A stretch of 54,891 bases of DNA, taken from the NCBI GenBank assembly GCA_964464245.1, contig CAYXFH010000145.1, forward strand, positions 1 through 54,891. Direction: 5' to 3'. A program made the position numbers and the translations under genes. Below the pieces are notes generated by a model. The model did no database searches. It was given only the letters and a program-made list of their open reading frames with translations, and had not been told where the DNA came from. This document shows, piece after piece, positions 39,821-48,495 of this stretch. The stretch is from JAPLHV01 sp964464245 (GTDB taxonomy: Bacteria > Caldisericota > JANLFM01). How positions within the stretch are numbered: position 1 is the stretch's first letter; each line of letters opens with the position of its first letter.

Positions 39821-41762
39821 GCAGCCTCTCTTCCGCCTTCACGCCGGCTTTTCTCTGGGAGACTCGCTTCTCCGTCTGGCGCTTCTCACCCTTCCCTTTA
39901 GCGACCTTCGTTGAAGTCCTTCCCGCCCGCATCTTTCCTTTGCCCGCCGTTGGGGTTCCAGGCGCTGCTTTCCCGAGAAGAAGGGGAGGGGAGTCAGCTT
40001 TCGGTGCGACTGCTAGGTGGGGCGACGCATGCGTCGCCCCACCTAGCTCCTCCTTCAACTTCTGCGCATGGTTCCGCTGTGATGATGGAAGGATCGGACC
40101 GCCACCCTCCAGCACGCTAACCAGGACCAGGGGGCGTCGCTTCAGTCTCTTTGCTAGGAAGCGTTCGGTTTGTTCCTGAATCTTCTCCTCAATTCGTAGT
40201 AGGGGCGACGCATGCGTCGCCCCACCCTCTTCCTCGATCATCTTCCGCAGGAGGGCAGTGATCTGATCGTGCAGAAGGATCTTCCAGACAAGCCAGTCCT
40301 TCTCTTGGAGAAGGCCGCGGGTGATAAAAAGGGGACCGCTGAAGATTTTCCTCGCATCTAGGGAGACTACTGCCGCCACTACTAGCACTCCTTCTTGAGC
40401 GAGAGCCCGACGGTCCTCGATCACTTCACTTTTCACCTCGTCAATACAGATGCCGTCGACAAAATTGGGAGCGCTCGCCACTTTTCCCTGCACATATGCT
40501 CGCCCTGGTGTAAAACTGACCATATCTCCGTTCTCCAGTAAAAGGACATTTTCCTGGCGGATGCCCATCTCTTGGGCGAGGCGGCTGCTCCAGACAAGGT
40601 GCCTATATTCCCCGTGGATTGGGATGAAGTAACGTGGACGACTGATCTGCAGCATTGTCTTGATATCCTCGCGGAAAGCGTGGCCGGAAACGTGGACACC
40701 GGCCTGAGTGCCATAGATGACCTCGGCTTTGAGGCGAAAGAGATTGTTGATCGTCTCTGACACCAATCGTTCGTTTCCGGGAATGGGGTCAGCCGAGAAG
40801 ATCACTGTGTCGCCTGCCTCGATCTTGATCTTGCGATGCTCCCCAGTTGCAATGCGAGAAAGGGCGGAGAGTGGCTCCCCTTGGCTGCCGGTGGTGATGA
40901 TCACCAACTGATCACGAGGGAAGAGAGAGAGATCCTCTACTTTGATCAGTTGTCCCTCCGGTATATTCAGATACCCCAGCTCCTGAGCCGTATTGACCAC
41001 ACGCGTCATAGACATCCCGTCAATAGCCACTTTCCGGTTGAACAAGGCTGCGGTCTCAATGATCTGCTGAATTCTGTGCACGTTGGAAGCAAAGGTAGTG
41101 ACGATGATGCGATTGCGAGCTTTCTCGAAAATCCGTTCAAGACCTGGTTTTACTGTCCGCTCCGAGGATGCGAAACCTGGCTTCTCGGCGTTGGTGGAGT
41201 CACAAAGCAGACAAAGGACGCCATCAGCGGTGATCTTGGCGAAACGCTCGAAGTCGAAAGGCTTTCCTCCCACTGGTGTTTTGTCGAACTTGAAATCGCC
41301 GGAATGGACGATCATCCCGAGCGGGGTTCGAATTGCCAGGCCCAGCCCGCCAGGCACACTGTGGGTTACCGGCAGCAATTCCACCTGAAAAGGACCGAAG
41401 GGGAGCCGGTCACCTGGCTTGACCGTGTGAAGATCCATTTTCACCCCCAGTTCTTTAGCCCGTCCGGCGGTCAACCCGAGAGTGATATCGGTGCCGTAAA
41501 CGGGAACAGAGAGTTGTTGCAAGAGGTAGGGCACCGCACCAACATGGTCCTCGTGGCCATGAGTCAGGATAATCCCGGCAATTCGTTTCTGGTTGGCCAA
41601 CAAATAGGTAAAATCCGGGAGGATCAGATCCACGCCGGGTGTTTTTTCATCAGGAAACTTCACCCCGGCATCGATTAGGAGCATCGTTCCGCTCATCTCC
41701 AAGGCCATCATGTTTTTTCCGATCTCCCCCAGCCCACCGAGCGCAACAAGTTTAAGCTCCAA
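39783..41762 (-). CDS. rnj: Ribonuclease J with a long basic tail interrupted by palindromic repeats
   Basis: About 659 residues from TTG at 41762 (AAGGAGG six bases upstream); the usual length is about 555. HGHEDHVGAVPYLL, LLCDSTNAEKPG and IPIHGEYRHLVWSS are the metallo-beta-lactamase and beta-CASP motifs of a 5'-3' exo/endoribonuclease. The extra C-terminal part holds two GGATHASP peptides, each encoded by a perfect DNA palindrome (40013-40046, 40202-40223), then about 80 Lys/Arg-rich residues that may bind RNA. The catalytic core is intact. Confidence 0.94.
   Translation of the reverse strand: MELKLVALGGLGEIGKNMMALEMSGTMLLIDAGVKFPDEKTPGVDLILPDFTYLLANQKRIAGIILTHGHEDHVGAVPYLLQQLSVPVYGTDITLGLTAGRAKELGVKMDLHTVKPGDRLPFGPFQVELLPVTHSVPGGLGLAIRTPLGMIVHSGDFKFDKTPVGGKPFDFERFAKITADGVLCLLCDSTNAEKPGFASSERTVKPGLERIFEKARNRIIVTTFASNVHRIQQIIETAALFNRKVAIDGMSMTRVVNTAQELGYLNIPEGQLIKVEDLSLFPRDQLVIITTGSQGEPLSALSRIATGEHRKIKIEAGDTVIFSADPIPGNERLVSETINNLFRLKAEVIYGTQAGVHVSGHAFREDIKTMLQISRPRYFIPIHGEYRHLVWSSRLAQEMGIRQENVLLLENGDMVSFTPGRAYVQGKVASAPNFVDGICIDEVKSEVIEDRRALAQEGVLVVAAVVSLDARKIFSGPLFITRGLLQEKDWLVWKILLHDQITALLRKMIEEEGGATHASPLLRIEEKIQEQTERFLAKRLKRRPLVLVSVLEGGGPILPSSQRNHAQKLKEELGGATHASPHLAVAPKADSPPLLLGKAAPGTPTAGKGKMRAGRTSTKVAKGKGEKRQTEKRVSQRKAGVKAEERLHGHTVTNEKKNK
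40013..40046. repeat. 34-bp perfect palindrome inside rnj
   Basis: Half-site CTAGGTGGGGCGACGCA followed by its exact complement. In the rnj frame it reads Leu-Gly-Gly-Ala-Thr-His-Ala-Ser-Pro. The central 22 bp recur at 40202-40223. Confidence 0.95.
40202..40223. repeat. 22-bp perfect palindrome inside rnj, second copy
   Basis: GGGGCGACGCA with its complement, identical to the core of the palindrome 180 bases away and in the same reading frame, encoding Gly-Gly-Ala-Thr-His-Ala-Ser-Pro again. Confidence 0.95.
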
Positions 41763-42342
41763 GGAGCGCCTCCTTTTCCACCAGCAGGCGCAGGGTATGA
41801 AAGTCAAGTGACAACTCTACCTTCACTTGCGAGTTGCGCAGAGCAGCAGCGGGGTGAAAAGTGGGGAAGAAGAGGATCCCGTCTTTGCGGAAGATCTTCC
41901 CGTGGACAGTAGAAATGCTCCAATCCGGGTCAAGCAATGTGTGCAGTGAGTGTCGCCCTAGGATGCAAACCAGCGCAGGGGCGACCAGGCCAATCTGGGC
42001 AATTAAGTATGGGTGGCAGGCTTCAACCTCGTCCGGTAGAGGGTCACGGTTCTCGGGAGGACGACACTTGACGATATTCGTTATGTAGACTTGTTCCCGT
42101 TTCAAGCCCAAAGCGCTCTGAATGAGGCTCTCCAGAAGTACTCCAGCTGGGCCGACAAAAGGCCGTCCCTGCTGGTCTTCCCGTTGTCCGGGTCCTTCCC
42201 CCACGAACAGAAGGGGGGAATAAAGATCGCCTTCACCCGGCACAACCTGTAAGCGCATCTCGCAAAGACGACACTTTCGGCAGGCCAGGATCTCCTTCCT
42301 TAAACTGGGGTATAGTTCTTCCCTACCGTCCGGTATGACCAA
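41752..42342 (-). CDS. Family 4 uracil-DNA glycosylase (4Fe-4S)
   Basis: 196 residues. Cluster ligands are visible at CRKCRLC and later VKCRPP and EACHPYL. LLFVGEGPGQREDQQGRPFVGPAG is the catalytic and uracil-binding region and FFPTFHPAAALR the DNA-reading loop. It removes uracil from DNA and is coupled to dut. The TTG at 42342 has a poorly spaced ribosome site, so the exact start is uncertain. Confidence 0.93.
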   Translation of the reverse strand: MVIPDGREELYPSLRKEILACRKCRLCEMRLQVVPGEGDLYSPLLFVGEGPGQREDQQGRPFVGPAGVLLESLIQSALGLKREQVYITNIVKCRPPENRDPLPDEVEACHPYLIAQIGLVAPALVCILGRHSLHTLLDPDWSISTVHGKIFRKDGILFFPTFHPAAALRNSQVKVELSLDFHTLRLLVEKEALLGA

Positions 42343-42763
42343 AGCCTCCCTGGGCCCGTTCCGTTTCCTCCAGACTCTCCGTCGTTCTCAGTAGAGCATG
42401 GAGCACGGGGCTGATTACCAACTGGGCGATCCGTGCTCCACGCTCTACTTGGTAATTCCGAGTTCCATGATTGATCAGGATCACCTGAACCAGACCACGA
42501 TAATCCGCATCGATCGTCCCTGGAGCATTCAGGACAGTAACACCGTACTCCAAAGCTATTCCACTGCGAGGGCGCACTTGACCCTCATAGCCGATCGGAA
42601 TGGCGATGGAAAACCCACAACAAACTTTCGCCCAATCTCCTGCGCCAATCATCACCGACTCGCTGGCCAGAAGATCCAGGCCAGATGAACCGGGTGTCAT
42701 GTAATTCGGGATCGGCAGGTCGCGGGCGCTCGCCTCGATCCTTATCTGGATCTCGACTTCCAC
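42323..42763 (-). CDS. dut: dUTP diphosphatase
   Basis: 146 residues with all five trimeric dUTPase motifs: GSSGLDLLA, RPRSGIALEYGV, LNAPGTIDADYRG, RGARIAQLVI and the C-terminal ERAQGGFGHTGR arm. GTG start overlapping the pnp 3' end. It prevents uracil entering DNA, which suits its coupling to the glycosylase gene. Confidence 0.96.
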   Translation of the reverse strand: MEVEIQIRIEASARDLPIPNYMTPGSSGLDLLASESVMIGAGDWAKVCCGFSIAIPIGYEGQVRPRSGIALEYGVTVLNAPGTIDADYRGLVQVILINHGTRNYQVERGARIAQLVISPVLHALLRTTESLEETERAQGGFGHTGR

Positions 42764-44907
42764 GGTCGATCCGATCGATCCGGACGGTCTCGACGCTCGT
42801 GCTTTTCCTCTTCTTCATTGAAGTCCTGGCCGGTCAATCCTTTCCGGGTCAGGCTGATGCGGCCTCGATCGTCAACCCCGTCCACGATGACAGGGAGCTC
42901 ATCGCCCATCTTGAAACTTTCCTCGACACGCTTGACGGCGCGGTCATACATGCGTGACTTATGCAGCAACCCTTCCTTGCCGGGACTGATCTCCATGAAG
43001 ACACCGTATGTCTCCACGCGCGACACTTTCCCGGTGAAAGAAGCGCCGATCTCCACCTCTCCGGTTAGCGCTTCGATCTGTTGCTTGGCCAGCTCACCGG
43101 CCTCGACTGAGGGCGCAGTGATGAAGACTCGACCACTCTGTTCGATATCGATCATGGCGCCGGTTTCTTCAGTGATCTTCTTGATCATCTTGCCACCCGG
43201 TCCGATTACATCGCGGATCTTGTCGGGGTTAATCTGCAAGACAAAAACACGAGGGGCATAGCGGGAAAGCTCGGCTCGCGGTTGGGGTATGGCTGTCCGG
43301 ATCTTTTCGAGAATGGCAAGACGAGCCTCCTTCGCCTGAGTTAAAGCTGTGCGCAGGATCTCCAGTTCGATCCCTTTGATCTTCATATCCATCTGCAAGG
43401 CGGTTATTCCCGAAGCGGACCCAGCAACCTTGAAATCCATGTCCCCTAAAGCGTCTTCCATTCCCTGAATGTCGGTCAAAACTGCGACCTGTTCTTTCTC
43501 CTTGATCAAACCCATGGCAATCCCTGCGATCGGAGTGGTAATGGGGACGCCCGCATCGAGCAATGCGAGGGTGCTGCCACAGACCGAGGCCATCGAGGTA
43601 GAACCGTTGGACTCCAACACTTCAGAGACAAGTCGAATCGTGTAGGGGAACTCCTCTTGGTGCGGGATCACCGAAAGAAGCGCTCGTTCGGCAAGAGAAC
43701 CATGGCCTATCTCCCGACGGCCTGGTCCGCGCATTGGGCGCACCTCCCCAACCGAGAAAGGAGGGAAGTTATAATGGTGCATGTAACGCTTGAACTCTTC
43801 GATGCCGAGTCCTTCAATGATTTGCACCTCACCGATGGCTCCAAGGGTGAGTATCGTCAGGACTTGTGTCTGCCCACGGGTAAAGAGTCCGGAACCATGA
43901 ACCCTGGGCAAGACTCCAACTTCGCATGTGATCGGACGAATTTCGGAGGTAGTCCTCCCATCCGGGCGGATGCCCTCCCGCAGAATCATGGCGCGCGTCT
44001 CTTCTTTGAGAATCTTTCGCTCGATCTCCTGGAGCGCGACTTCCATATTGGGAAATTGATCCGCTAATGTTGCTCGCATTTGGCTGTCGATTGCAGCCAA
44101 GGCCTCCTCGCGGGAATGTTTCTCGACGATGCGTATTGCCTCGCACAGGCGCTGCCGGACTTCTCGTTTGACCGCATCCACCATCTCGGGTGCATATTCC
44201 GATGGCGCGAAGACAGTTTTCTCCTTTCCGGCTTTAGACATCATCTCCCGTTCTAGGGCGATGATCCGCCGGATTTCCTGTTGCGCCATGGCTAAGCCTT
44301 CCAGCAATAATTCCTCACTGACCTGTTTCGCTCCAGCTTCAACCATTAGGATGGCATCTTCGGTGGCAGCCACTACCAGATCGAGCTGGCCTTCCTCGAT
44401 CTGCTGATAAGTGGGGTTCAAGATAAGCTTCCCATCCTGGGCTCCCAACCGGATCGCGGCCACTGGCCCTTCGAAGGGTATCTCGCTGATGGAAATCGCC
44501 GTTCCTGCGGCGATCATGGCAGCGATATCCGGAGGATAGGCGGGGTCAGCGGAGAGAACCTTCGCAACTACTTGTATGTCTCTTCGCAAGTGGCTGGCAA
44601 AGAGCGGCCGGATAGAGCGGTCGATCAAGCGAGATCGCAAGATCTCCTTCTCGCTGGGGCGACCTTCTCTCTTGAAGAAACCGCCCGGGATCTTACCGAT
44701 GGAGTACATCTTCTCCTCGTAATCCACCATCAAAGGTAGGTAGTCGATCCCCTCCCTGGCTTGCCCAGCCAATGTGGCCGTTGCCAGAACCACAGTCTCC
44801 CCGTGTGTGACGAGAACGGCGCCTCCAGCTTGTTTAGCTAATTTCCCCGTCTCTAAAGTAAGTCTCTGTCCAGCCAGGCTGGATTCAATACGTGTGATAT
44901 CGCTCAA
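42742..44907 (-). CDS. pnp: Polynucleotide phosphorylase
   Basis: 721 residues: two RNase PH domains (first near residue 60, second from IREGIRPDGRTTSEIRPI), then KH (VIGPGGKMIKKITEETGA) and S1 (GKVSRVETYGVFMEISPGKEG). A charged tail ends NEEEEKHERRDRPDRSDRP. It performs phosphorolytic mRNA decay and follows rpsO as in most bacteria. Confidence 0.97.
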   Translation of the reverse strand: MSDITRIESSLAGQRLTLETGKLAKQAGGAVLVTHGETVVLATATLAGQAREGIDYLPLMVDYEEKMYSIGKIPGGFFKREGRPSEKEILRSRLIDRSIRPLFASHLRRDIQVVAKVLSADPAYPPDIAAMIAAGTAISISEIPFEGPVAAIRLGAQDGKLILNPTYQQIEEGQLDLVVAATEDAILMVEAGAKQVSEELLLEGLAMAQQEIRRIIALEREMMSKAGKEKTVFAPSEYAPEMVDAVKREVRQRLCEAIRIVEKHSREEALAAIDSQMRATLADQFPNMEVALQEIERKILKEETRAMILREGIRPDGRTTSEIRPITCEVGVLPRVHGSGLFTRGQTQVLTILTLGAIGEVQIIEGLGIEEFKRYMHHYNFPPFSVGEVRPMRGPGRREIGHGSLAERALLSVIPHQEEFPYTIRLVSEVLESNGSTSMASVCGSTLALLDAGVPITTPIAGIAMGLIKEKEQVAVLTDIQGMEDALGDMDFKVAGSASGITALQMDMKIKGIELEILRTALTQAKEARLAILEKIRTAIPQPRAELSRYAPRVFVLQINPDKIRDVIGPGGKMIKKITEETGAMIDIEQSGRVFITAPSVEAGELAKQQIEALTGEVEIGASFTGKVSRVETYGVFMEISPGKEGLLHKSRMYDRAVKRVEESFKMGDELPVIVDGVDDRGRISLTRKGLTGQDFNEEEEKHERRDRPDRSDRPWKSRSR

Positions 44908-44914
44908 TGCATGT

Positions 44915-45184
44915 CTACTTTCTCAAGCCCAGGGACTTGATCAGGAAGTTGTACCGATCGCTCGATTCCTTCTTGAGATAGTTGAGCAACCTACGCCGCT
45001 CCCCAACCATCTTTAAGAGTCCCCTACGTGAATGGTGGTCTTTCGAGTGTACTTTCAGGTGTTCCGTTAGGTAGTTGATGCGCTCCGTTAAAATCGCAAC
45101 CTGCACTTCGGGCGATCCAGTGTCCATCTCATGGATTTGATACTTACGAATGATGCTTTGCTTCTCTTCTTTGGCTAGGGTCAC
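44915..45184 (-). CDS. rpsO: 30S ribosomal protein S15
   Basis: 89 residues: TGSPEVQVAILTERINYLTEHL and HSRRGLLKMVGERRRLLNYL. GTG start with AAGGAGG seven bases upstream. Its leader carries a promoter and an inverted repeat that could be the S15 feedback site. Confidence 0.97.
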   Translation of the reverse strand: MTLAKEEKQSIIRKYQIHEMDTGSPEVQVAILTERINYLTEHLKVHSKDHHSRRGLLKMVGERRRLLNYLKKESSDRYNFLIKSLGLRK

Positions 45185-45222
45185 AATTCGTCCTCCTTGT
45201 CGATTGTATTATTCGCCTCACC

Positions 45223-45250
45223 GGGCAATCCCTGGAGGAGGCAATTGCCC
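45223..45250 (-). promoter_or_regulatory. Inverted repeat in the rpsO leader, possible S15 autoregulatory site
   Basis: GGGCAAT and ATTGCCC enclose a 13-14 base loop containing CCTCC and AGGG. The structure ends about 40 bases before the rpsO GTG. S15 represses its own translation through leader RNA in several bacteria; the assignment here rests on position only. Confidence 0.45.
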
Positions 45251-45266
45251 AGATTAAGACATATTC

Positions 45267-45296
45267 ATCTTACCACGTTTCGATGAGTTTGAACAA
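45267..45296 (-). promoter_or_regulatory. Promoter of rpsO-pnp
   Basis: TTGTTC (45291-45296), an 18-base spacer and TAAGAT (45267-45272) on the minus strand, just after the ribF stop. Confidence 0.65.
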
Positions 45297-45306
45297 GCAA
45301 TTACAC

Positions 45307-46059
45307 CTACAGGCGAGAGATAAATGAAATGCCAATGCGCTCACAGACTATTACTGGGAGGTACAGAGTCCCTTCATACAAGACGCCTTCAATTTCCTCC
45401 CCATCGCGCAGTCGAAGAGTGTAACGGCCGTTGGGAGGAAGGATCTTCTTCCGATCCACCAGCTCGTAGCCGTGATTATCCCCCACTGCTCGAAATTTGG
45501 CATGGTATGGGCTGCCAAGTAGGGTATTGGCTTGTTCCACCGCACCCTCCAGGAGCAATTGACGGATCCAGGAGGCGGAGATGGTCGTACCTGCCTTATC
45601 TTTCAGTAATGGTAAAACCGTTACCGTGAACCCTAACCTTTGGCCGATGGCCTGTAATGAAATTGGGCTTCCTTCTCCTTTCCAACCGTATGTGAAATTC
45701 TCTCCGACGACGATGATTGCCGGTCGAGACCAAGACAACAACCTTTCGGCGAAATATCCGGCTGGATAGGCTGCAATCTCCGGGGTAAACGAAAGCAGGA
45801 AAAGCACTTCGATTCCCAACTCCAGGAAGCGCTCCACTTTCTCTTCCAGGGAGAGCAGTGGCTGAAACTGGTCTTCTCGCCATAAGTCGGGGGGGGGCGG
45901 GTCAAAGGTCAGCGCTGCAGGCGCCAGTGATCGAGTCAAAGCAACTCGATGGACTTCCGCAATCAACGCCAGGTGGCCGCAGTGCAGACCGTCAAAGACC
46001 CCGATCCCCAGCGCTGTCTCGCGTTTCCCGGGTGGACCGGGTAAACGCCGCACTTCCAT
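45307..46059 (-). CDS. ribF: RibF-type FAD synthetase lacking a recognisable riboflavin kinase domain
   Basis: About 250 residues against the usual 305-315. The FMN adenylyltransferase domain is intact: GIGVFDGLHCGHLALI holds the HxxH nucleotidyltransferase motif and ISASWIRQLLLEG is the second motif. After LLGSPYHAKFR the kinase domain should show GRGRxLGFPTAN, but only about 65 divergent residues remain (ILPPNGRYTLRLRDGEE to the end). So FAD synthesis from FMN is likely, while riboflavin phosphorylation is doubtful. The ATG at 46059 overlaps the truB stop as TAATG; a GTG at 46071 is possible. Confidence 0.85.
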   Translation of the reverse strand: MEVRRLPGPPGKRETALGIGVFDGLHCGHLALIAEVHRVALTRSLAPAALTFDPPPPDLWREDQFQPLLSLEEKVERFLELGIEVLFLLSFTPEIAAYPAGYFAERLLSWSRPAIIVVGENFTYGWKGEGSPISLQAIGQRLGFTVTVLPLLKDKAGTTISASWIRQLLLEGAVEQANTLLGSPYHAKFRAVGDNHGYELVDRKKILPPNGRYTLRLRDGEEIEGVLYEGTLYLPVIVCERIGISFISRL

Positions 46060-46922
46060 TAGGGTAGGCACTCCGCTACCAAGAGGTGTTCTTCCTGCCT
46101 CTTACCCAGTCCGATGAAGCGCCCGCGGCGGTCTTGGACACGGAAGAACTGCCCCGTGCCTTGGAGCGAGGCGGAAATGCCCCTCCCATTCATGAAGGAA
46201 GACAAATCCCGCTCGGGAACCACTTCCAACGGCAAGTGCTGGAGAGCCGACTCGATCGGTAGAAGCGGCCATGGACTACTCTCCAGATCACGAAGGGTAC
46301 TGCTCTCTTCAAGGCGATAGTTGGAGGATCGCAACCGGATGATAAAACGGGCGCAGGCTGGAAGGCCGAGCGCTGCGCCGATGTCTTTGGCCAGAGTTCG
46401 GACGTAAGTGCCGCCAGAGCACCGCAACAATAGGCGAGCCCGGGGATATTTACCTAACAAAAAATCTAAGAAGCGCAGCGAGTAGATATGAACCTTGGTC
46501 GTCTTCTGCGCCGAGGGTTCCCGTCCCGCCATGGCCAATTGGTACAACCGCTTGCCATCTTGGTGTTTGGCCGAGAAGAGAGGCACCTCTTGCACCAGTG
46601 CGCCGATGAAGCGAGTTAACACTTCTTCCACGACGGTTCGCTCGATTATTGCTCCTGTATCCTTGACAATCTCACCCCACAAGTCTCCAGTGTCTGTCTG
46701 TAAGCCAAAGATCACCTCGAAGAGGTATTCTTTCTCGGCGAGCAGGTACGGAAGAAATTTGGTCGCTCTTTCCACCGCTACAACAAGGACCCCGCAGGCG
46801 GGCAGGTCGAGCGTTCCGCTGTGCCCCAGTTTGAGCTTGGGCTGTCCTCCGCGCAAGGCGCGAAGTACATCAAATGAAGTCATTCCGGGGGGTTTGAGGA
46901 GGTTGAGAAATCCGCTAGGCAT
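46059..46922 (-). CDS. truB: tRNA pseudouridine-55 synthase
   Basis: 287 residues. LNLLKPPGMTSFDVLRALRG and GHSGTLDLPACGVLVVAV contain the catalytic Asp, in a slightly divergent version of the usual GTLDPxAtG. YTYL-type and CSGGTYVRTLAKDIGAAL motifs follow, and a C-terminal PUA-like part ends the protein. The start overlaps the nrnA stop. Confidence 0.94.
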   Translation of the reverse strand: MPSGFLNLLKPPGMTSFDVLRALRGGQPKLKLGHSGTLDLPACGVLVVAVERATKFLPYLLAEKEYLFEVIFGLQTDTGDLWGEIVKDTGAIIERTVVEEVLTRFIGALVQEVPLFSAKHQDGKRLYQLAMAGREPSAQKTTKVHIYSLRFLDFLLGKYPRARLLLRCSGGTYVRTLAKDIGAALGLPACARFIIRLRSSNYRLEESSTLRDLESSPWPLLPIESALQHLPLEVVPERDLSSFMNGRGISASLQGTGQFFRVQDRRGRFIGLGKRQEEHLLVAECLP

Positions 46923-47862
46923 CTTTCAGCAACTCCCGAAACGCCTCCAATAGACGCTGCTGCACCTGGCGGTAGTCGCCTTCCAGTCGGCAACCACTGG
47001 CGGCGGCATGCCCTCCCCCATGAAAAAGCCGCGCTACCTGGCTGACGTCGACCGTTCCATGGGATCTCAAGCTAACTTTGAAATGCTGTGGCTCAGTCTC
47101 CTTGAAAAGAGCGTAGACGATGGGATCGGGCCATCTTCGCCACTCGTTCATCAGGATGTCCGAGTCGTACTCCTCCCCTACCCCGCTCTCGAACGGCAAA
47201 CAAGCGCAAGCCATTCCCTCCAGGCACTCCAAAGAGGACATGGCCCGCGCGAAATAACGAATGTCGCGTTCGCTCCAGCGATTGAAAAAGAGGTTGGCCA
47301 ATTGGTCGGGATGGGCGCCTTTGCTCACCAGGCGAGCAGCCAGCTCCAAAGTGCGGGCGCTGGTATTGGGGAATTGGAAGCCATTAGTGTCGGCCAGAAT
47401 AGCGTAGTACCAACAGGCGCAGGCTTGTTGCGGAATGTTTATCTCGTCAAGGAAAAGAGAAGCCAAGATCTCTCCAGTGGAGGAGGCCTTCGGCTCGCAC
47501 CAAGAGAAATCAGCGGGGAGATCGCTGCCGGGGTGATGATCAATGGAGATCATCCCGCGGTATCCTTCTAGGGAGAGCGGGACGCGCTCCCTGCCTCCGG
47601 CATCTAAGATGGCTAACGTGAAGGAAGCAGGGTTGGCCGGCGGCGCGTGGAGAGAGGGAAGGCCGGCTGCTAATGCGTCATATTTTGCTTCGAGGGGGTG
47701 GGGGAAAAAAACGAAAACTTCCTTGCCCCACGACCGCAAAATGTGACCTAGGCCCAGCAAGCTCCCGACGGCGTCCCCGTCTGGCCCTTCATGAGTGGCG
47801 AGGAGGAAAGAAGAAGACCGGTCAATGATCTGGGCAAGCAGGGTCGGGAGGATGGGTCTCAT
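46915..47862 (-). CDS. nrnA: NrnA-type DHH phosphoesterase (oligoribonuclease/pAp phosphatase)
   Basis: 315 residues. FLLATHEGPDGDAVGSLLGL and MISIDHHPGSD are the DHH metal motifs and FHGGGHAAASGCRL the DHHA1 substrate loop. The family degrades nano-RNA and pAp. The position between rbfA and truB is the standard Firmicutes order. Confidence 0.93.
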   Translation of the reverse strand: MRPILPTLLAQIIDRSSSFLLATHEGPDGDAVGSLLGLGHILRSWGKEVFVFFPHPLEAKYDALAAGLPSLHAPPANPASFTLAILDAGGRERVPLSLEGYRGMISIDHHPGSDLPADFSWCEPKASSTGEILASLFLDEINIPQQACACWYYAILADTNGFQFPNTSARTLELAARLVSKGAHPDQLANLFFNRWSERDIRYFARAMSSLECLEGMACACLPFESGVGEEYDSDILMNEWRRWPDPIVYALFKETEPQHFKVSLRSHGTVDVSQVARLFHGGGHAAASGCRLEGDYRQVQQRLLEAFRELLKDA

Positions 47863-48208
47863 TCTCCTCTTCTAATCGTCTCAGGAGCTGTTGAACCTGC
47901 ATCGCCTTTTCCAGGGAATCATCATAAACGATCTGCACATGGGGGGCGAAGCGCATCTGCAAGTGTTCCGCAACGCGCTTCTGGAGAAAGCCCTGCGCCT
48001 TCGTCAGTCCTTCTATAGTGCGCTGTATCTGCTCCGCGGCGCCCAGCACCGAGAAAAAGACCTTTACCGACCGTCCGTCCGGAGTCATCTCCACTTTTGT
48101 GATCGTGACAAATCCCACACGAGGGTCTTTTAACTCTCGGTGGATCACTGTGGCGATTAACTCGCGGATCGCCTCTTGTAATTTCTCTCGCCGGAGAGGA
48201 CTGACCAT
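47822..48208 (-). CDS. rbfA: Ribosome-binding factor A
   Basis: About 128 residues from the ATG at 48208: REKLQEAIRELIATVIHRELKDPRVGFVTITKVEMTPD is the RbfA core, followed by AKVFFSVLG-like strands and HVQIVYDDSLEKAMQV. A longer in-frame extension would overlap the DUF503 gene. It aids late 30S assembly and cold adaptation. Confidence 0.93.
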   Translation of the reverse strand: MVSPLRREKLQEAIRELIATVIHRELKDPRVGFVTITKVEMTPDGRSVKVFFSVLGAAEQIQRTIEGLTKAQGFLQKRVAEHLQMRFAPHVQIVYDDSLEKAMQVQQLLRRLEEENETHPPDPACPDH

Positions 48209-48215
48209 GCCGGTT

Positions 48216-48494
48216 TCAGAGAACCTCGTAGGTAGAGGAAAGAACCTGAATCGAGGGGTCTCCTTCAAAGGTTCGCAGCAAAGCGGCGAAGGTCTCCTCT
48301 ACCGCAGTTTGGCTGGTCCCTACCCAGGCCGCTTCCAAGCGGGAGCGCTGCCAACTGTCTTGCCTCTCAACCTCGCAAAGGGAGACGTTGAAATGTTTTC
48401 CAATTCTCTGCATCATACTGGAGAGAACCTGGCGTTTATCTTTAAGGGAATGGCTGCCGGGAATGAGCAGCTCGACTTCACCCCAACCGACCAC
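48216..48494 (-). CDS. DUF503 small protein
   Basis: About 92 residues from the GTG at 48494, one base after the infB stop: VGWGEVELLIPGSHSLKDKRQVL then SLCEVERQDSWQRSRLEAAWV are the DUF503 signature. Open reading upstream of the GTG only mirrors infB. DUF503 proteins usually lie between infB and rbfA in Firmicutes. Function unknown. Confidence 0.92.
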   Translation of the reverse strand: MVGWGEVELLIPGSHSLKDKRQVLSSMMQRIGKHFNVSLCEVERQDSWQRSRLEAAWVGTSQTAVEETFAALLRTFEGDPSIQVLSSTYEVL

Positions 48495-48495
48495 T

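Noticed and set aside
40836..41678. 280-codon plus-strand frame opposite rnj
   Set aside because: Shadow of the RNase J catalytic domain, whose motifs are all intact on the minus strand.
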